Positions 53,101-64,000 of a DNA stretch of 64,000 nucleotides are shown piece by piece (within the stretch, counting starts at the first letter, position 1; every line of letters begins with the position of its first letter). A program made the position numbers and the translations under genes. The stretch is from Nereocystis luetkeana (lineage: Eukaryota; Sar; Phaeophyceae; Laminariales; Laminariaceae). The DNA is taken from NCBI GenBank assembly GCA_031213475.1, contig JARUPZ010000018.1:6547680-6611679 (forward strand), given 5' to 3'. Under the pieces are notes generated by a model, which searched no databases, had not been told where the DNA came from, and saw only the letters and a list, made by a program, of their open reading frames with translations.

Positions 53101-55344
53101 ACGAACTACAACCACGGCAGAAATTCAAGGCCGGGTCACGACATGCGGCGACCAGTACTGGTACGAAGACTCGACTACGTATCTTCAAGGATCCACAACG
53201 ACCATCCTCCTACTCGTGGACTAGCACCTACCTAGGATACAGTACTACCACCAACCTCCAGCCCACAGTAGATACGACGTGGGGACACCAGCCGGATTAT
53301 TTATGTGGGTATCCTCCCCCCCTCCCAAGAGCCTTCGTTCCTTGCTACGAGTAACCGGTCTCGAAAAAAGGCGCGAAGCGAAACAAAATTTTCCCTCCCA
53401 TGGAACGATCAGTCATCACTGGGAGTTACTGGGGGTCTTGGGTAACCACGAACTACAACCACGGCAAACATTCAAGGCCGGGTCACGACATGCGGCGACC
53501 AGTACTGGTACGAAGACTCGACTACGTATCTTCAAGGATCCACAACGACCATCCTCCTACTCGTGGACTAGCACCGACCTAGGATACAGTACTACCACCA
53601 ACCTCCAGCCCACAGTAGATACGACGTGGGGACACCAGCCGGATTATTTATGTGGGTATCCTCCCCCCCTCCCAAGAGCCTTCGTTCCTTGCTACGAGTA
53701 ACCGGTCTCGAAGGCGCGAAGCGAAACAAACTTTTCCCTCCCATGGAACGATCAGTCATCACTGTGAGTTACTGGGGGTCTTGGGTAACCACGAACTACA
53801 ACCACGGCAGAAATTCAAGGCCGGGTCACGACATGCGGCGACCAGTACTGGTACGAAGACTCGACTACGTATCTTCAAGGATCCACAACGACCATCCTCC
53901 TACTCGTGGACTAGCACCTACCTAGGATACAGTACTACCACCAACCTCCAGCCCACAGTAGATACGACGTGGGGACACCAGCCGGATTAATTATGTGGGT
54001 ATCCTCCCCCCCTCCCAAGAGCCTTCGTTCCTTGCTACGAGTAACCGGTCTCGAAAAAAGGCGCGAAGCGAAACAAAATGTTCCCTCCCATGGAACGATC
54101 AGTCATCACTGGGAGTTACTGGGGGTCTTGGGTAACCACGAACTACAACCACGGCAAACATTCAAGGCCGGGTCACGACATGCGGCGACCAGTACTGGTA
54201 CGAAGACTCGACTACGTATCTTCAAGGATCCACAACGACCATCCTCCTACTCGTGGACTAGCACCTACCTAGGATACAGTACTACCACCAACCTCCAGCC
54301 CACAGTAGATACGACGTGGGGACACCAGCCGGACCAATTATGTGGGTATCCTCCCCCCCTCCCAAGAGCCTTCGTTCCTTGCTACGAGTAACCGGTCTCG
54401 AAGGCGCGAAGCGAAACAAACTTTTCCCTCCCATGGAACGATCAGTCATCACTGAGAGTTACTGGGGGTCTTGGGTAACCACGAACTACAACCACGGCAG
54501 AAATTCAAGGCCGGGTCACGACATGCGGCGACCAGTACTGGTACGAAGACTCGACTACGTATCTTCAAGGATCCACAACGACCATCCTCCTACTCGTGGA
54601 CTAGCACCTACCTAGGATACAGTACTACCACCAACCTCCAGCCCACAGTAGATACGACGTGGGGACACCAGCCGGATTAATTATGTGGGTATCCTCCCCC
54701 CCTCCCAAGAGCCTTCGTTCCTTGCTACGAGTAACCGGTCTCGAAGGCGCGAAGCGAAACAAAATATTCCTTCCCATGGAACGATCAGTCATCACTGGGA
54801 GTTACTGGGGGTCTTGAGTAACCACGAACTACAACCACGGCAGAAATTCAAGGCCGGGTCACGACATGCGGCGACCAGTACTGGTACGAAGACTCGACTA
54901 CGTATCTTCAAGGATCCACAACGACCATCCTCCTACTCGTGGACTAGCACCTACCTAGGATACAGTACTACCACCAACCTCCAGCCCACAGTAGATACGA
55001 CGTGGGGACACCAGCCGGATTAATTATGTGGGTATCCTCCCCCCCTCCCAAGAGCCTTCGTTCCTTGCTACGAGTAACCGGTCTCGAAGGCGCGAAGCGA
55101 AACAAACTTTTCCCTCCCATGGAACGATCAGTCATCACTGAGAGTTACTGGGGGTCTTGGGTAACCACGAACTACAACCACGGCAGAAATTCAAGGCCGG
55201 GTCACGACATGCGGCGACCAGTACTGGTACGAAGACTCGACTACGTATCTTCAAGGATCCACAACGACCATCCTCCTACTCGTGGACTAGCACCTACCTA
55301 GGATACAGTACTACCACCAACCTCCAGCCCACAGTAGATACGAC
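50176..55344 (+). repeat. Mosaic block of four recurring types, monomers 146-160
   Basis: Monomers start at 50176, 50523, 50870, 51213, 51560, 51903, 52246, 52593, 52936, 53279, 53626, 53969, 54316, 54659 and 55002. Types are: AAAA insert with GGCAAACATTC (51213, 52246, 53279, 53969); no insert with ACTTTTCCC and an altered GGGAGTTAC (51560, 52593, 53626, 54316, 55002); no insert with AATATTCC (50870, 51903, 54659); and standard copies. The pair 51213-51902 recurs at 53969-54658 (offset 2756, eight monomers) with its rare CCGGACCAATTA. At 52593 a T to C change makes an 11-base cytosine run. Confidence 0.85.
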
Positions 55345-57414
55345 GTGGGGACACCAGCCGGATTAATTAGGTGGGTATCCTCCCCCCCTCCCAAGAGCCT
55401 TCGTTCCTTGCTACGAGTAACCGGTCTCGAAGGCGCGAAGCGAAACAAAATATTCCTTCCCATGGAACGATCAGTCATCACTGGGAGTTACTGGGGGTCT
55501 TGGGTAACCACGAACTACAACCACGGCAGAAATTCAAGGCCGGGTCACGACATGCGGCGACCAGTACTGGTACGAAGACTTGACTACGTATCTTCAAGGA
55601 TCCACAACGACCATCCTCCTACTCGTGGACTAGCACCTACCTAGGATACAGTACTACCACCAACCTCCAGCCCACAGTAGATACGACGTGGGGACACCAG
55701 CCGGATTAATTATGTGGGTATCCTCCCCCCCTCCCAAGAGCCTTCGTTCCTTGCTACGAGTAACCGGTCTCGAAAAAAGGCGCGAAGCGAAACAAATTAT
55801 TTTCTTCCATGGAATGATCAGTCATCACTGAGAGTTACTGGGGGTCTTGGGTAACCACGAACTACAACCACGGCAGAAATTCAAGGCCGGGTCACGACAT
55901 GCGGCGACCAGTACTGGTACGAAGACTCGACTACGTATCTTCAAGGATCCACAACGACCATCCTCCTACTCGTGGACTAGCACCTACCTAGGATACAGTA
56001 CTACCACCAACCTCCAGCCCACAGTAGATACGACGTGGGGACACCAGCCGGATATATTATGTGGGTATCCTCCCCCCCTCCCAAGAGCCTTCGTTCCTTG
56101 CTACGAGTAACCGGTCTCGGAGGCGCGAAGCGAAACAAAATGTTCCCTCCCATGGAACGATCAGTCATCACTGGGAGTTACTGGGGGTCTTGGGTAACCA
56201 CGAACTACAACCACGGCAGAAATTCAAGGCCGGGTCACGACATGGGGCGACCAGTACTGGTACGAAGACTCGACTACGTATCTTCAAGGATCCACAACGA
56301 CCATCCTCCTACTCGTGGACTAGCACCTACCTAGGATACAGTACTACCACCAACCTCCAGCCCACAGTAGATACGACGTGGGGACACCAGCCGGATTAAT
56401 TATGTGGGTATCCTCCCCCCCTCCCAAGAGCCTTCGTTCCTTGCTACGAGTAACCGGTCTCGAAGGCGCAAAGCGAAACAAAATATTCCCTCCCATGGAA
56501 CGATCAGTCATCACTGGGAGTTACTGGGGGTCTTGGGTAACCACGAACTACAACCACGGCAGAAATTCAAGGCCGGGTCACGACATGCGGCGACCAGTAC
56601 TGGTACGAAGACTCGACTACGTATCTTCAAGGATCCACAACGACCATCCTCCTACTCGTGGACTAGCACCTACCTAGGATACAGTACTACCACCAACCTC
56701 CAGCCCACAGTAGATACGACGTGGGGACACCAGCCGGATTAATTATGTGGGTATCCTCCCCCCCTCCCAAGAGCCTTCGTTCCTTGCTACGAGTAACCGG
56801 TCTCGAAAAAAGGCGCGAAGCGAAACAAAATGTTCCCTCCCATGGAACGATCAGTCATCACTGGGAGTTACTGGGGGTCTTGGGTAACCACGAACTACAA
56901 CCACGGCAAACATTCAAGGCCGGGTCACGACATGCGGCGACCAGTACTGGTACGAAGACTCGACTACGTATCTTCAAGGATCCACAACGACCATCCTCCT
57001 ACTCGTGGACTAGCACCTACCTAGGATACAGTACTACCACCAACCTCCAGCCCACAGTAGATACGACGTGGGGACACCAGCCGGATTAATTATGTGGGTA
57101 TCCTCCCCCCCTCCCAAGAGCCTTCGTTCCTTGCTACGAGTAACCGGCGTCGAAAAAAGGCGCAAAGCGAAACAAAATGTTACCTCCCATGGAACGATCA
57201 GTCATCACTGGGAGTTACTGGGGGTCTTGGGTAACCACGAACTACAACCACGGCAGAAATTCAAGGCCGGGTCACGACATGCGGCGACCAGTACTGGTAC
57301 GAAGACTCGACTACGTATCTTCAAGGATCCACAACGACCATCCTCCTACTCGTGGACTAGCACCTACCTAGGAAACAGTACTACCACCAACCTCCAGCCC
57401 ACAGTAGATACGAC
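55345..57414 (+). repeat. 6-monomer segment, copy 1 (2070 bp; offset 2413)
   Basis: Monomers start at 55345, 55688, 56035, 56378, 56721 and 57068. Diagnostic states are TTAGGTGGG near 55368 and GACTTGACTA near 55578, a cluster of changes at 55797-55815, CCGGATATATTATG near 56049 with ATGGGGCGACC near 56244, GCGCAAAGCG (56378 copy), GGCAAACATTC (56721) and CCGGCGTCGAA with GTTACCTCC (57068). Confidence 0.92.
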
Positions 57415-57757
57415 GTGGGGACACCAGCCGGATTAATTATGTGGGTATCCTCCCCCCCTCCCAAGAGCCTTCGTTCCTTGCTACGAGTAACCGGTCTCGA
57501 AGGCGCGAAGCGAAACAAAATATTCCTTCCCATGGAACGATCAGTCATCACTGGGAGTTACTGGGGGTCTTGGGTAACCACGAACTACAACCACGGCAGA
57601 AATTCAAGGCCGGGTCACGACATGCGGCGACCAGTACTGGTACGAAGACTCGACTACGTATCTTCAAGGATCCACAACGACCATCCTCCTACTCGTGGAC
57701 TAGCACCTACCTAGGATACAGTACTACCACCAACCTCCAGCCCACAGTAGATACGAC
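57415..57757 (+). repeat. Single 343-bp monomer between the two 6-monomer segments
   Basis: It carries AATATTCCTTCCC like the monomers at 55345 and 57758, but has the normal TTATGTGGG and GACTCGACTA. It is probably a junction product of the 2413-bp duplication. Confidence 0.8.
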
Positions 57758-59827
57758 GTGGGGACACCAGCCGGATTAATTAGGTGGGTATCCTCCCCCC
57801 CTCCCAAGAGCCTTCGTTCCTTGCTACGAGTAACCGGTCTCGAAGGCGCGAAGCGAAACAAAATATTCCTTCCCATGGAACGATCAGTCATCACTGGGAG
57901 TTACTGGGGGTCTTGGGTAACCACGAACTACAACCACGGCAGAAATTCAAGGCCGGGTCACGACATGCGGCGACCAGTACTGGTACGAAGACTTGACTAC
58001 GTATCTTCAAGGATCCACAACGACCATCCTCCTACTCGTGGACTAGCACCTACCTAGGATACAGTACTACCACCAACCTCCAGCCCACAGTAGATACGAC
58101 GTGGGGACACCAGCCGGATTAATTATGTGGGTATCCTCCCCCCCTCCCAAGAGCCTTCGTTCCTTGCTACGAGTAACCGGTCTCGAAAAAAGGCGCGAAG
58201 CGAAACAAATTATTTTCTTCCATGGAATGATCAGTCATCACTGAGAGTTACTGGGGGTCTTGGGTAACCACGAACTACAACCACGGCAGAAATTCAAGGC
58301 CGGGTCACGACATGCGGCGACCAGTACTGGTACGAAGACTCGACTACGTATCTTCAAGGATCCACAACGACCATCCTCCTACTCGTGGACTAGCACCTAC
58401 CTAGGATACAGTACTACCACCAACCTCCAGCCCACAGTAGATACGACGTGGGGACACCAGCCGGATATATTATGTGGGTATCCTCCCCCCCTCCCAAGAG
58501 CCTTCGTTCCTTGCTACGAGTAACCGGCCTCGGAGGCGCGAAGCGAAACAAAATGTTCCCTCCCATGGAACGATCAGTCATCACTGGGAGTTACTGGGGG
58601 TCTTGGGTAACCACGAACTACAACCACGGCAGAAATTCAAGGCCGGGTCACGACATGGGGCGACCAGTACTGGTACGAAGACTCGACTACGTATCTTCAA
58701 GGATCCACAACGACCATCCTCCTACTCGTGGACTAGCACCTACCTAGGATACAGTACTACCACCAACCTCCAGCCCACAGTAGATACGACGTGGGGACAC
58801 CAGCCGGATTAATTATGTGGGTATCCTCCCCCCCTCCCAAGAGCCTTCGTTCCTTGCTACGAGTAACCGGTCTCGAAGGCGCAAAGCGAAACAAAATATT
58901 CCCTCCCATGGAACGATCAGTCATCACTGGGAGTTACTGGGGGTCTTGGGTAACCACGAACTACAACCACGGCAGAAATTCAAGGCCGGGTCACGACATG
59001 CGGCGACCAGTACTGGTACGAAGACTCGACTACGTATCTTCAAGGATCCACAACGACCATCCTCCTACTCGTGGACTAGCACCTACCTAGGATACAGTAC
59101 TACCACCAACCTCCAGCCCACAGTAGATACGACGTGGGGACACCAGCCGGATTAATTATGTGGGTATCCTCCCCCCCTCCCAAGAGCCTTCGTTCCTTGC
59201 TACGAGTAACCGGTCTCGAAAAAAGGCGCGAAGCGAAACAAAATGTTCCCTCCCATGGAACGATCAGTCATCACTGGGAGTTACTGGGGGTCTTGGGTAA
59301 CCACGAACTCCAACCACGGCAAACATTCAAGGCCGGGTCACGACATGCGGCGACCAGTACTGGTACGAAGACTCGACTACGTATCTTCAAGGATCCACAA
59401 CGACCATCCTCCTACTCGTGGACTAGCACCTACCTAGGATACAGTACTACCACCAACCTCCAGCCCACAGTAGATACGACGTGGGGACACCAGCCGGATT
59501 AATTATGTGGGTATCCTCCCCCCCTCCCAAGAGCCTTCGTTCCTTGCTACGAGTAACCGGCGTCGAAAAAAGGCGCAAAGCGAAACAAAATGTTACCTCC
59601 CATGGAACGATCAGTCATCACTGGGAGTTACTGGGGGTCTTGGGTAACCACGAACTACAACCACGGCAGAAATTCAAGGCCGGGTCACGACATGCGGCGA
59701 CCAGTACTGGTACGAAGACTCGACTACGTATCTTCAAGGATCCACAACGACCATCCTCCTACTCGTGGACTAGCACCTACCTAGGATACAGTACTACCAC
59801 CAACCTCCAGCCCACAGTAGATACGAC
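57758..59827 (+). repeat. 6-monomer segment, copy 2 (2070 bp; offset 2413)
   Basis: Monomers start at 57758, 58101, 58448, 58791, 59134 and 59481 and reproduce 55345-57414. I find three differences: CCGGCCTCGG near 58527 against CCGGTCTCGG, GAACTCCAACC near 59309 against GAACTACAACC, and GGATACAG against GGAAACAG (the change is in copy 1 near 57374). That is about 99.9% identity, so the duplication is recent but slightly older than those at 7.6 and 16.6 kb. Confidence 0.92.
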
Positions 59828-60096
59828 GTGGGGACACCAGCCGGATTAATTATGTGGGTATCCTCCCCCCCTCCCAAGAGCCTTCGTTCCTTGCTACGAG
59901 TAACCGGTCTCGAAGGCGCGAAGCGAAACAAAATGTTCCCTCCCAAGGCCGGGTCACGACATGCGGCGACCAATACGGGTACGAAGACTCGACTACGTAT
60001 CTTCAAGGATCCACAACGACCATCCTCCTACTCGCGGACTAGCACCTACCTAGGATACAGTACTACCACCAACCTCCAGCCCACAGTAGATACGAC
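59828..60096 (+). repeat. Internally deleted monomer, 269 bp (first of two)
   Basis: It lacks exactly 74 bp relative to the 343-bp form. The sequence runs TTCCCTCCCA directly into AGGCCGGGTC at about 59945, losing the stretch from TGGAACG to AAATTCA, which includes the G5 tract. Both edges carry CA, a two-base microhomology consistent with end joining or replication slippage. It also has ACCAATACGGGT in place of the 12-bp palindrome, and CTCGCGGAC. Confidence 0.95.
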
Positions 60097-60365
60097 GTGG
60101 GGACACCAGCCGGAATATTTATGTGGGTATCCTCCCCCCCTCCCAAGAGCCTTCGTTCCTTGCTACGAGTAACCGGTCTCGAAGGCGCGAAGCGAAACAA
60201 AATGTTCCCTCCCAAGGCCGGGTCACGACAGGCGTCGACCAATACTGGTACGAAGACTCGACTACGTATCTTCAAGGATCCACAACGACCATCCTCCTAC
60301 TCGCGGACTAGCACCTACCTAGGATGCAGTACTACCACCAACCTCCAGCCCACAGTAGATACGAC
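60097..60365 (+). repeat. Internally deleted monomer, 269 bp (second of two)
   Basis: It has the same 74-bp deletion with the same junction, and shares ACCAATAC and CTCGCGGAC with its neighbour, so the pair arose by duplication of one deleted ancestor. It differs by GGAATATTTATG, ACAGGCGTCGACC near 60228 and GGATGCAG near 60324. That divergence within about 269 bp is greater than between copies of the large higher-order units, suggesting the pair is older. Confidence 0.95.
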
Positions 60366-63300
60366 GTGGGGACACCAGGCGGATTATTTATTTGGGTATC
60401 CTCCCCCCCTCCCAAGAGCCTTCGTTCCTTGCTACGAGTAACCGGTCTCGAAGGCGCGAAGCGAAACAAAATGTTCCCTCCCATGGAACGATCAGTCATC
60501 ACTGGGAGTTACTGGGGGTCTTGGGTAACCACGAACTACAACCACGGCAGAAATTCAAGGCCGGGTCACGACATGCGGTGACCAGTACTGGTACGAAGAC
60601 TCGACTACGTATCTTCAAGGATCCACAGCGACCATCCTCCTACTCGTGGACTAGCACCTACCTAGGATACAGTACTACCACCAACCTCCAGCCCACAGTA
60701 GATACGACGTGGGGACACCAGCCGGATTAATTATGTGGGTATCCTCCCCCCCTCCCAAGAGCCTTCATTCCTTGCTACGAGTAACCGGTCTCGAAGGCGC
60801 GAAGCGAAACAAAATGTTCCCTCCCATGGAACGATCAGTCATCACTGGGAGTTACTGGGGGTCTTGGGTAACCACGAACTACAACAACGGCAGAAATTCA
60901 AGGCCGGGTCACGACATGCGGCGACCAGTACTGGTACGAAGACTCGACTACGTATCTTCAAGGATCCACAACGACCATCCTCCTACTCGTGGACTAGCAC
61001 CTACCTAGGATACAGTACTACCACCAACCTCCAGCCCACAGTAGATACGACGTGGGGACACCAGCCGGATTAATTATGTGGGTATCCTCCCCCCCTCCCA
61101 AGAGCCTTCGTTCCTTGCTACGAGTAACCGGTCTCGAAAAAAGGCGCGAAGCGAAACAAAAGGTTCCCTCCCATGGAACGATCAGTCATCACTGGGAGTT
61201 ACTGGGGGTCTTGGGTAACCACGAACTACAACCACGGCAGAAATTCAAGGCCGGGTCACGACATGCGGCGACCAGTACTGGTACGAAGACTCGACTACGT
61301 ATCTTCAAGGATCCACAACGACCATCCTCCTACTCGTGGACTAGCACCTACCTAGGATACAGTACTACCACCAACCTCCAGCCCACAGTAGATACGACGT
61401 GGGGACACCAGCCGGATTAATTATGTGGGTATCCTCCCCCCCTCCCAAGAGCCTTCATTCCTTGCTACGAGTAACCGGTCTCGAAGGCGCGAAGCGAAAC
61501 AAAATGTTCCCTCCCATGGAACGATCAGTCATCACTGGGAGTTACTGGGGGTCTTGGGTAACCACGAACTACAACAACGGCAGAAATTCAAGGCCGGGTC
61601 ACGACATGCGGCGACCAGTACTGGTACGAAGACTCGACTACGTATCTTCAAGGATCCACAACGACCATCCTCCTTCTCGTGGACTAGCACCTACCTAGGA
61701 TACAGTACTACCACCAACCTCCAGCCCACAGTAGATACGACGTGGGGACACCAGCCGGATTAATTATGTGGGTATCCTCCCCCCCTCCCAAGAGCCTTCG
61801 TTCCTTGCTACGAGTAACCGGTCTCGAACAAAGGCGCGAAGCGAAACAAAATGTTCCCTCCCATGGAACGATCAGTCATCACTGGGAGTTACTGGGGGTC
61901 TTGGGTAACCACAAACTACAACCACAGCAGAAATTCAAGGCCGGGTCACGACATGGGGCGACCAGTACTGGTACGAAGACTCGACTACGTATCTTCAAGG
62001 ATCCACAACGACCATCCTCCTACTCGTGGACTAGCACCTACCTAGGATACAGTACTACCACCAACCTCCAGCCCACAGTAGATACGACGTGGGGACACCA
62101 GCCGGATTAATTATGTGGGTATCCTCCCCCCCTCCCAAGAGCCTTCGTTCCTTGCTACGAGTAACCGGTCTCGAAAAAAGGCGCGAAGCGAAACAAAAGG
62201 TTCCCTCCCATGGAACGATCAGTCATCACTGGGAGTTACTGGGGGTCTTGGGTAACCACGAACTACAATCAAGGCAGAAATTCAAGGCCGGGTCACGACA
62301 TGCGGCGACCAGTACTGGTACGAAGACTCGACTACGTATCTTCAAGGATCCACAACGACCATCCTCCTACTCGTGGACTAGCACCTACCTAGGATACAGT
62401 ACTACCACCAACCTCCAGCCCACAGTAGATACGACGTGGGGACACCAGCCGGATTAATTTTGTGGGTATCCTCCCCCCCTCCCAAGAGCCTTCGTTCCTT
62501 GCTACGAGTAACCGGTCTCGAAAGCGCGAAGCGAAACAAAAGGTTCCCTCCCATGGAACGATCAGTCATCACTGGGAGTTACTGGGGGTCTTGGGTAACC
62601 ACGAACTACAACCACGGCAGAAATTCAAGGCCGGGTCACGACATGCGGCGACCAGTACTGGTACGAAGACTCGACTACGTATCTTCAAGGATCCACAACG
62701 ACCATCCTCCTACTCGTGGACTAGCACCTACCTAGGATACAGTACTACCACCAACCTCCAGCCCACAGTAGATACGACGTGGGGACACCAGCCGGATTAA
62801 TTATGTGGGTATCCTCCCCCCCTCCCATGAGCCTTCGTTCCTTGCTACGAGTAACCGGTCTCGAAAAAAGGCGCGAAGCGAAACAAACTGTTCCCTCCCA
62901 TGGAACGATCAGTCATCACTGGGAGTTACTGGGGGTCTTGGGTAACCACGAACTACAACCACGGCAGAGATTCAAGGCCGGGTCACGACATGCGGCGACC
63001 AGTACTGGTACGAAGACTCGACTACGTATCTTCAAGGACCCACAACGACCATGCTCCTACTCGTGGACTAGCACCTACCTAGGATACAGTACTACCACCA
63101 ACCTCCAGCCCACAGTAGATACGACGTGGGGACACCAGCCGGATTAATTATGTGGGTATCCTCCCCCCCTCCCAAGAGCCTTCGTTCCTTGCTACGAGTA
63201 ACCGGTCTCGAAAAAAGGCGCGAAGCGAAACAAAATGTTCCCTCCCATGGAACGATCAGTCATCACTGGGAGTTACTGGGGGTCTTGGGTAACCACGAAC

Positions 63301-64000
63301 TACAACCACGGCAGAAATTCAAGGCCGGGTCACGACATGCGGCGACCAGTACTGGTACGAAGACTCGACTACGTATCTTCAAGGATCCACAACGACCATC
63401 CTCCTACTCGTGGACTAGCACCTACCTAGGATACAGTACTACCACCAACCTCCAGCCCACAGTAGATACGACGTGGGGACACCAGCCGGATTAATTATGT
63501 GGGTATCCTCCCCCCCTCCCAAGAGCCTTCGTTCCTTGCTACGAGTAACCGGTCTCGAAAAAAGGCGCGAAGCGAAACAAAATGTTCCCTCCCATGGAAC
63601 GATCAGTCATCAATGGGAGTTACTGGGGGTCTTGGGTAACCACGAACTACAACCACGGCAGAGATTCAAGGCCGGGTCACGACATGCGGCGACCAGTACT
63701 GGTACGAAGACTCGACTACGTATCTTCAAGGATCCACAACGACCATCCTCCTACTCGTGGACTAGCACCTACCTAGGATACAGTACTACCACCAACCTCC
63801 AGCCCACAGTAGATACGACGTGGGGACACCAGCCGGATTAATTATGTGGGTATCCTCCCCCCCTCCCAAGAGCCTTCGTTCCTTGCTACGAGTAACCGGT
63901 CTCGAAGGCGCGAAGCGAAACAAAATGTTCCCTCCCATGGAACGATCAGTCATCACTGGGATTTACTGGGGGTCTTGGGTAACCACGAACTACAACAACG
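60366..64000 (+). repeat. Right-edge block, monomers 176-185 and a partial copy
   Basis: Monomers start at 60366, 60709, 61052, 61399, 61742, 62089, 62436, 62779, 63126 and 63473, and a partial copy starts at 63820 (181 bp). The copies at 60709 and 61399 share CCTTCATTCC and ACAACAACGG (offset 690). Those at 61052, 62089 and 62436 share AAAAGGTTCCC. Those at 62779 and 63473 share GCAGAGATTC. The first monomer has TTATTTATTTGGG and ATGCGGTGACC. The partial copy has GGGATTTACTG near 63961. Divergence is relatively high and there is no long exact duplication. Confidence 0.87.

Larger units (their letters stand above)
1..64000 (+). repeat. ~345-bp satellite DNA tandem array filling the window
   Basis: Every base belongs to a head-to-tail tandem repeat with all copies in the same orientation. 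The phase marker GTGGGGACACC, or a one-base variant, recurs from position 33 to 63820 at spacings of 342-349 bp, apart from two spacings of 269 bp. This gives 185 full monomers, and their summed lengths (63,787) reproduce the span exactly, so no insertion or unique sequence is present. Length classes are 347 (110), 343 (52), 342 (10), 348 (7), 346 (3), 269 (2) and 349 (1). Copies usually differ by only a few substitutions. Such homogeneity and higher-order duplication are known from eukaryotic centromeric, pericentromeric and subtelomeric satellites. Which of these it is cannot be read from the window. I do not recognise the family. Confidence 0.98.

Noticed and set aside
59794..60275. Two 70-codon minus-strand frames in the deleted monomers (59794-60006 and 60063-60275)
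   Set aside because: They exist only because the 74-bp deletion removes minus-strand stop codons. They have the same sequence origin as the satellite and no homology that I recognise.
33..63841. Open frames of 60-140 codons in every monomer, on the forward strand
   Set aside because: All forward frames look open at once, monomer lengths of 343 and 347 shift the frame at each unit, many starts are GTG or TTG, and the ATG of the 64-codon frame is destroyed in many copies (ACTG, ACTTTT, AATATT, AAAGG) with no compensation. Changes show no third-position bias. They are repeat shadows, not genes.
1..64000. CRISPR array
   Set aside because: The units are ~345 bp and contiguous. There are no short direct repeats separated by unique spacers and no cas genes.
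1..64000. Ribosomal intergenic spacer subrepeats
   Set aside because: No rRNA coding sequence or spacer landmark appears in 64 kb. Spacer subrepeat blocks are normally much shorter than this between genes.
1..64000. Transposon, or array derived from an LTR or terminal inverted repeat element
   Set aside because: No monomer boundary shows terminal inverted repeats, target-site duplications or an encoded enzyme. All copies are in the same orientation and contiguous.

Overview
The whole 64,000-base window is one uninterrupted, head-to-tail satellite DNA array. I count 185 complete monomers from position 33 to 63819, a 32-base partial copy at the left edge and a 181-base partial copy at the right edge, so the array runs past both ends. 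Monomer lengths, using the GTGGGGACACC motif as phase marker, are 347 (110 copies), 343 (52), 342 (10), 348 (7), 346 (3), 269 (2) and 349 (1), mean about 345. These lengths sum exactly to the observed span, so no interruption is hidden. I see no real protein gene, RNA gene, transposon, CRISPR array, telomere repeat or unique sequence.

The organism is almost certainly a eukaryote. Tens of kilobases of near-identical ~345-bp monomers with higher-order duplication are typical of centromeric, pericentromeric or subtelomeric heterochromatin. I do not recognise the family and cannot name the species. The consensus monomer has 53% G+C (185 of 347) and 22 CpG sites where about 24 are expected, so there is no CpG depletion. 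This is unusual for satellites of genomes with heavy germline CpG methylation, and leans weakly towards a lineage or chromatin state with little methylation, or towards a young array.

Layout. 33-7641: mixed monomers of several length classes. 7642-13865: a 9-monomer unit of 3112 bp present twice. 13866-16631: transition monomers. 16632-28349: a 17-monomer unit of 5859 bp present twice, itself built from an older 3-monomer unit (343+342+347 = 1032 bp). 28350-32515: 347-bp monomers in short-period patterns. 32516-38746: a diverged 9-monomer unit (about 3115 bp) present twice. 39441-41520: a 3-monomer unit of 1040 bp present twice. 43595-50175: an 8-monomer segment repeated at an offset of 3809 bp. 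50176-55344: a mosaic of four recurring types. 55345-59827: a 6-monomer segment repeated at an offset of 2413 bp. 59828-60365: two internally deleted 269-bp monomers. 60366-64000: a more diverged edge.

Most variation in a monomer lies in one zone of about 35-40 bp, centred on a 0/4/5-bp insertion site. Much of the rest, including a 12-bp perfect palindrome, is nearly invariant. Open frames of 60-140 codons recur in every monomer, but they are by-products of repetition: most monomer lengths are not multiples of three, starts are mutated freely, and all forward frames look equally open. The biological story is one of nested tandem duplication, unequal exchange and local homogenisation, not of a gene system.
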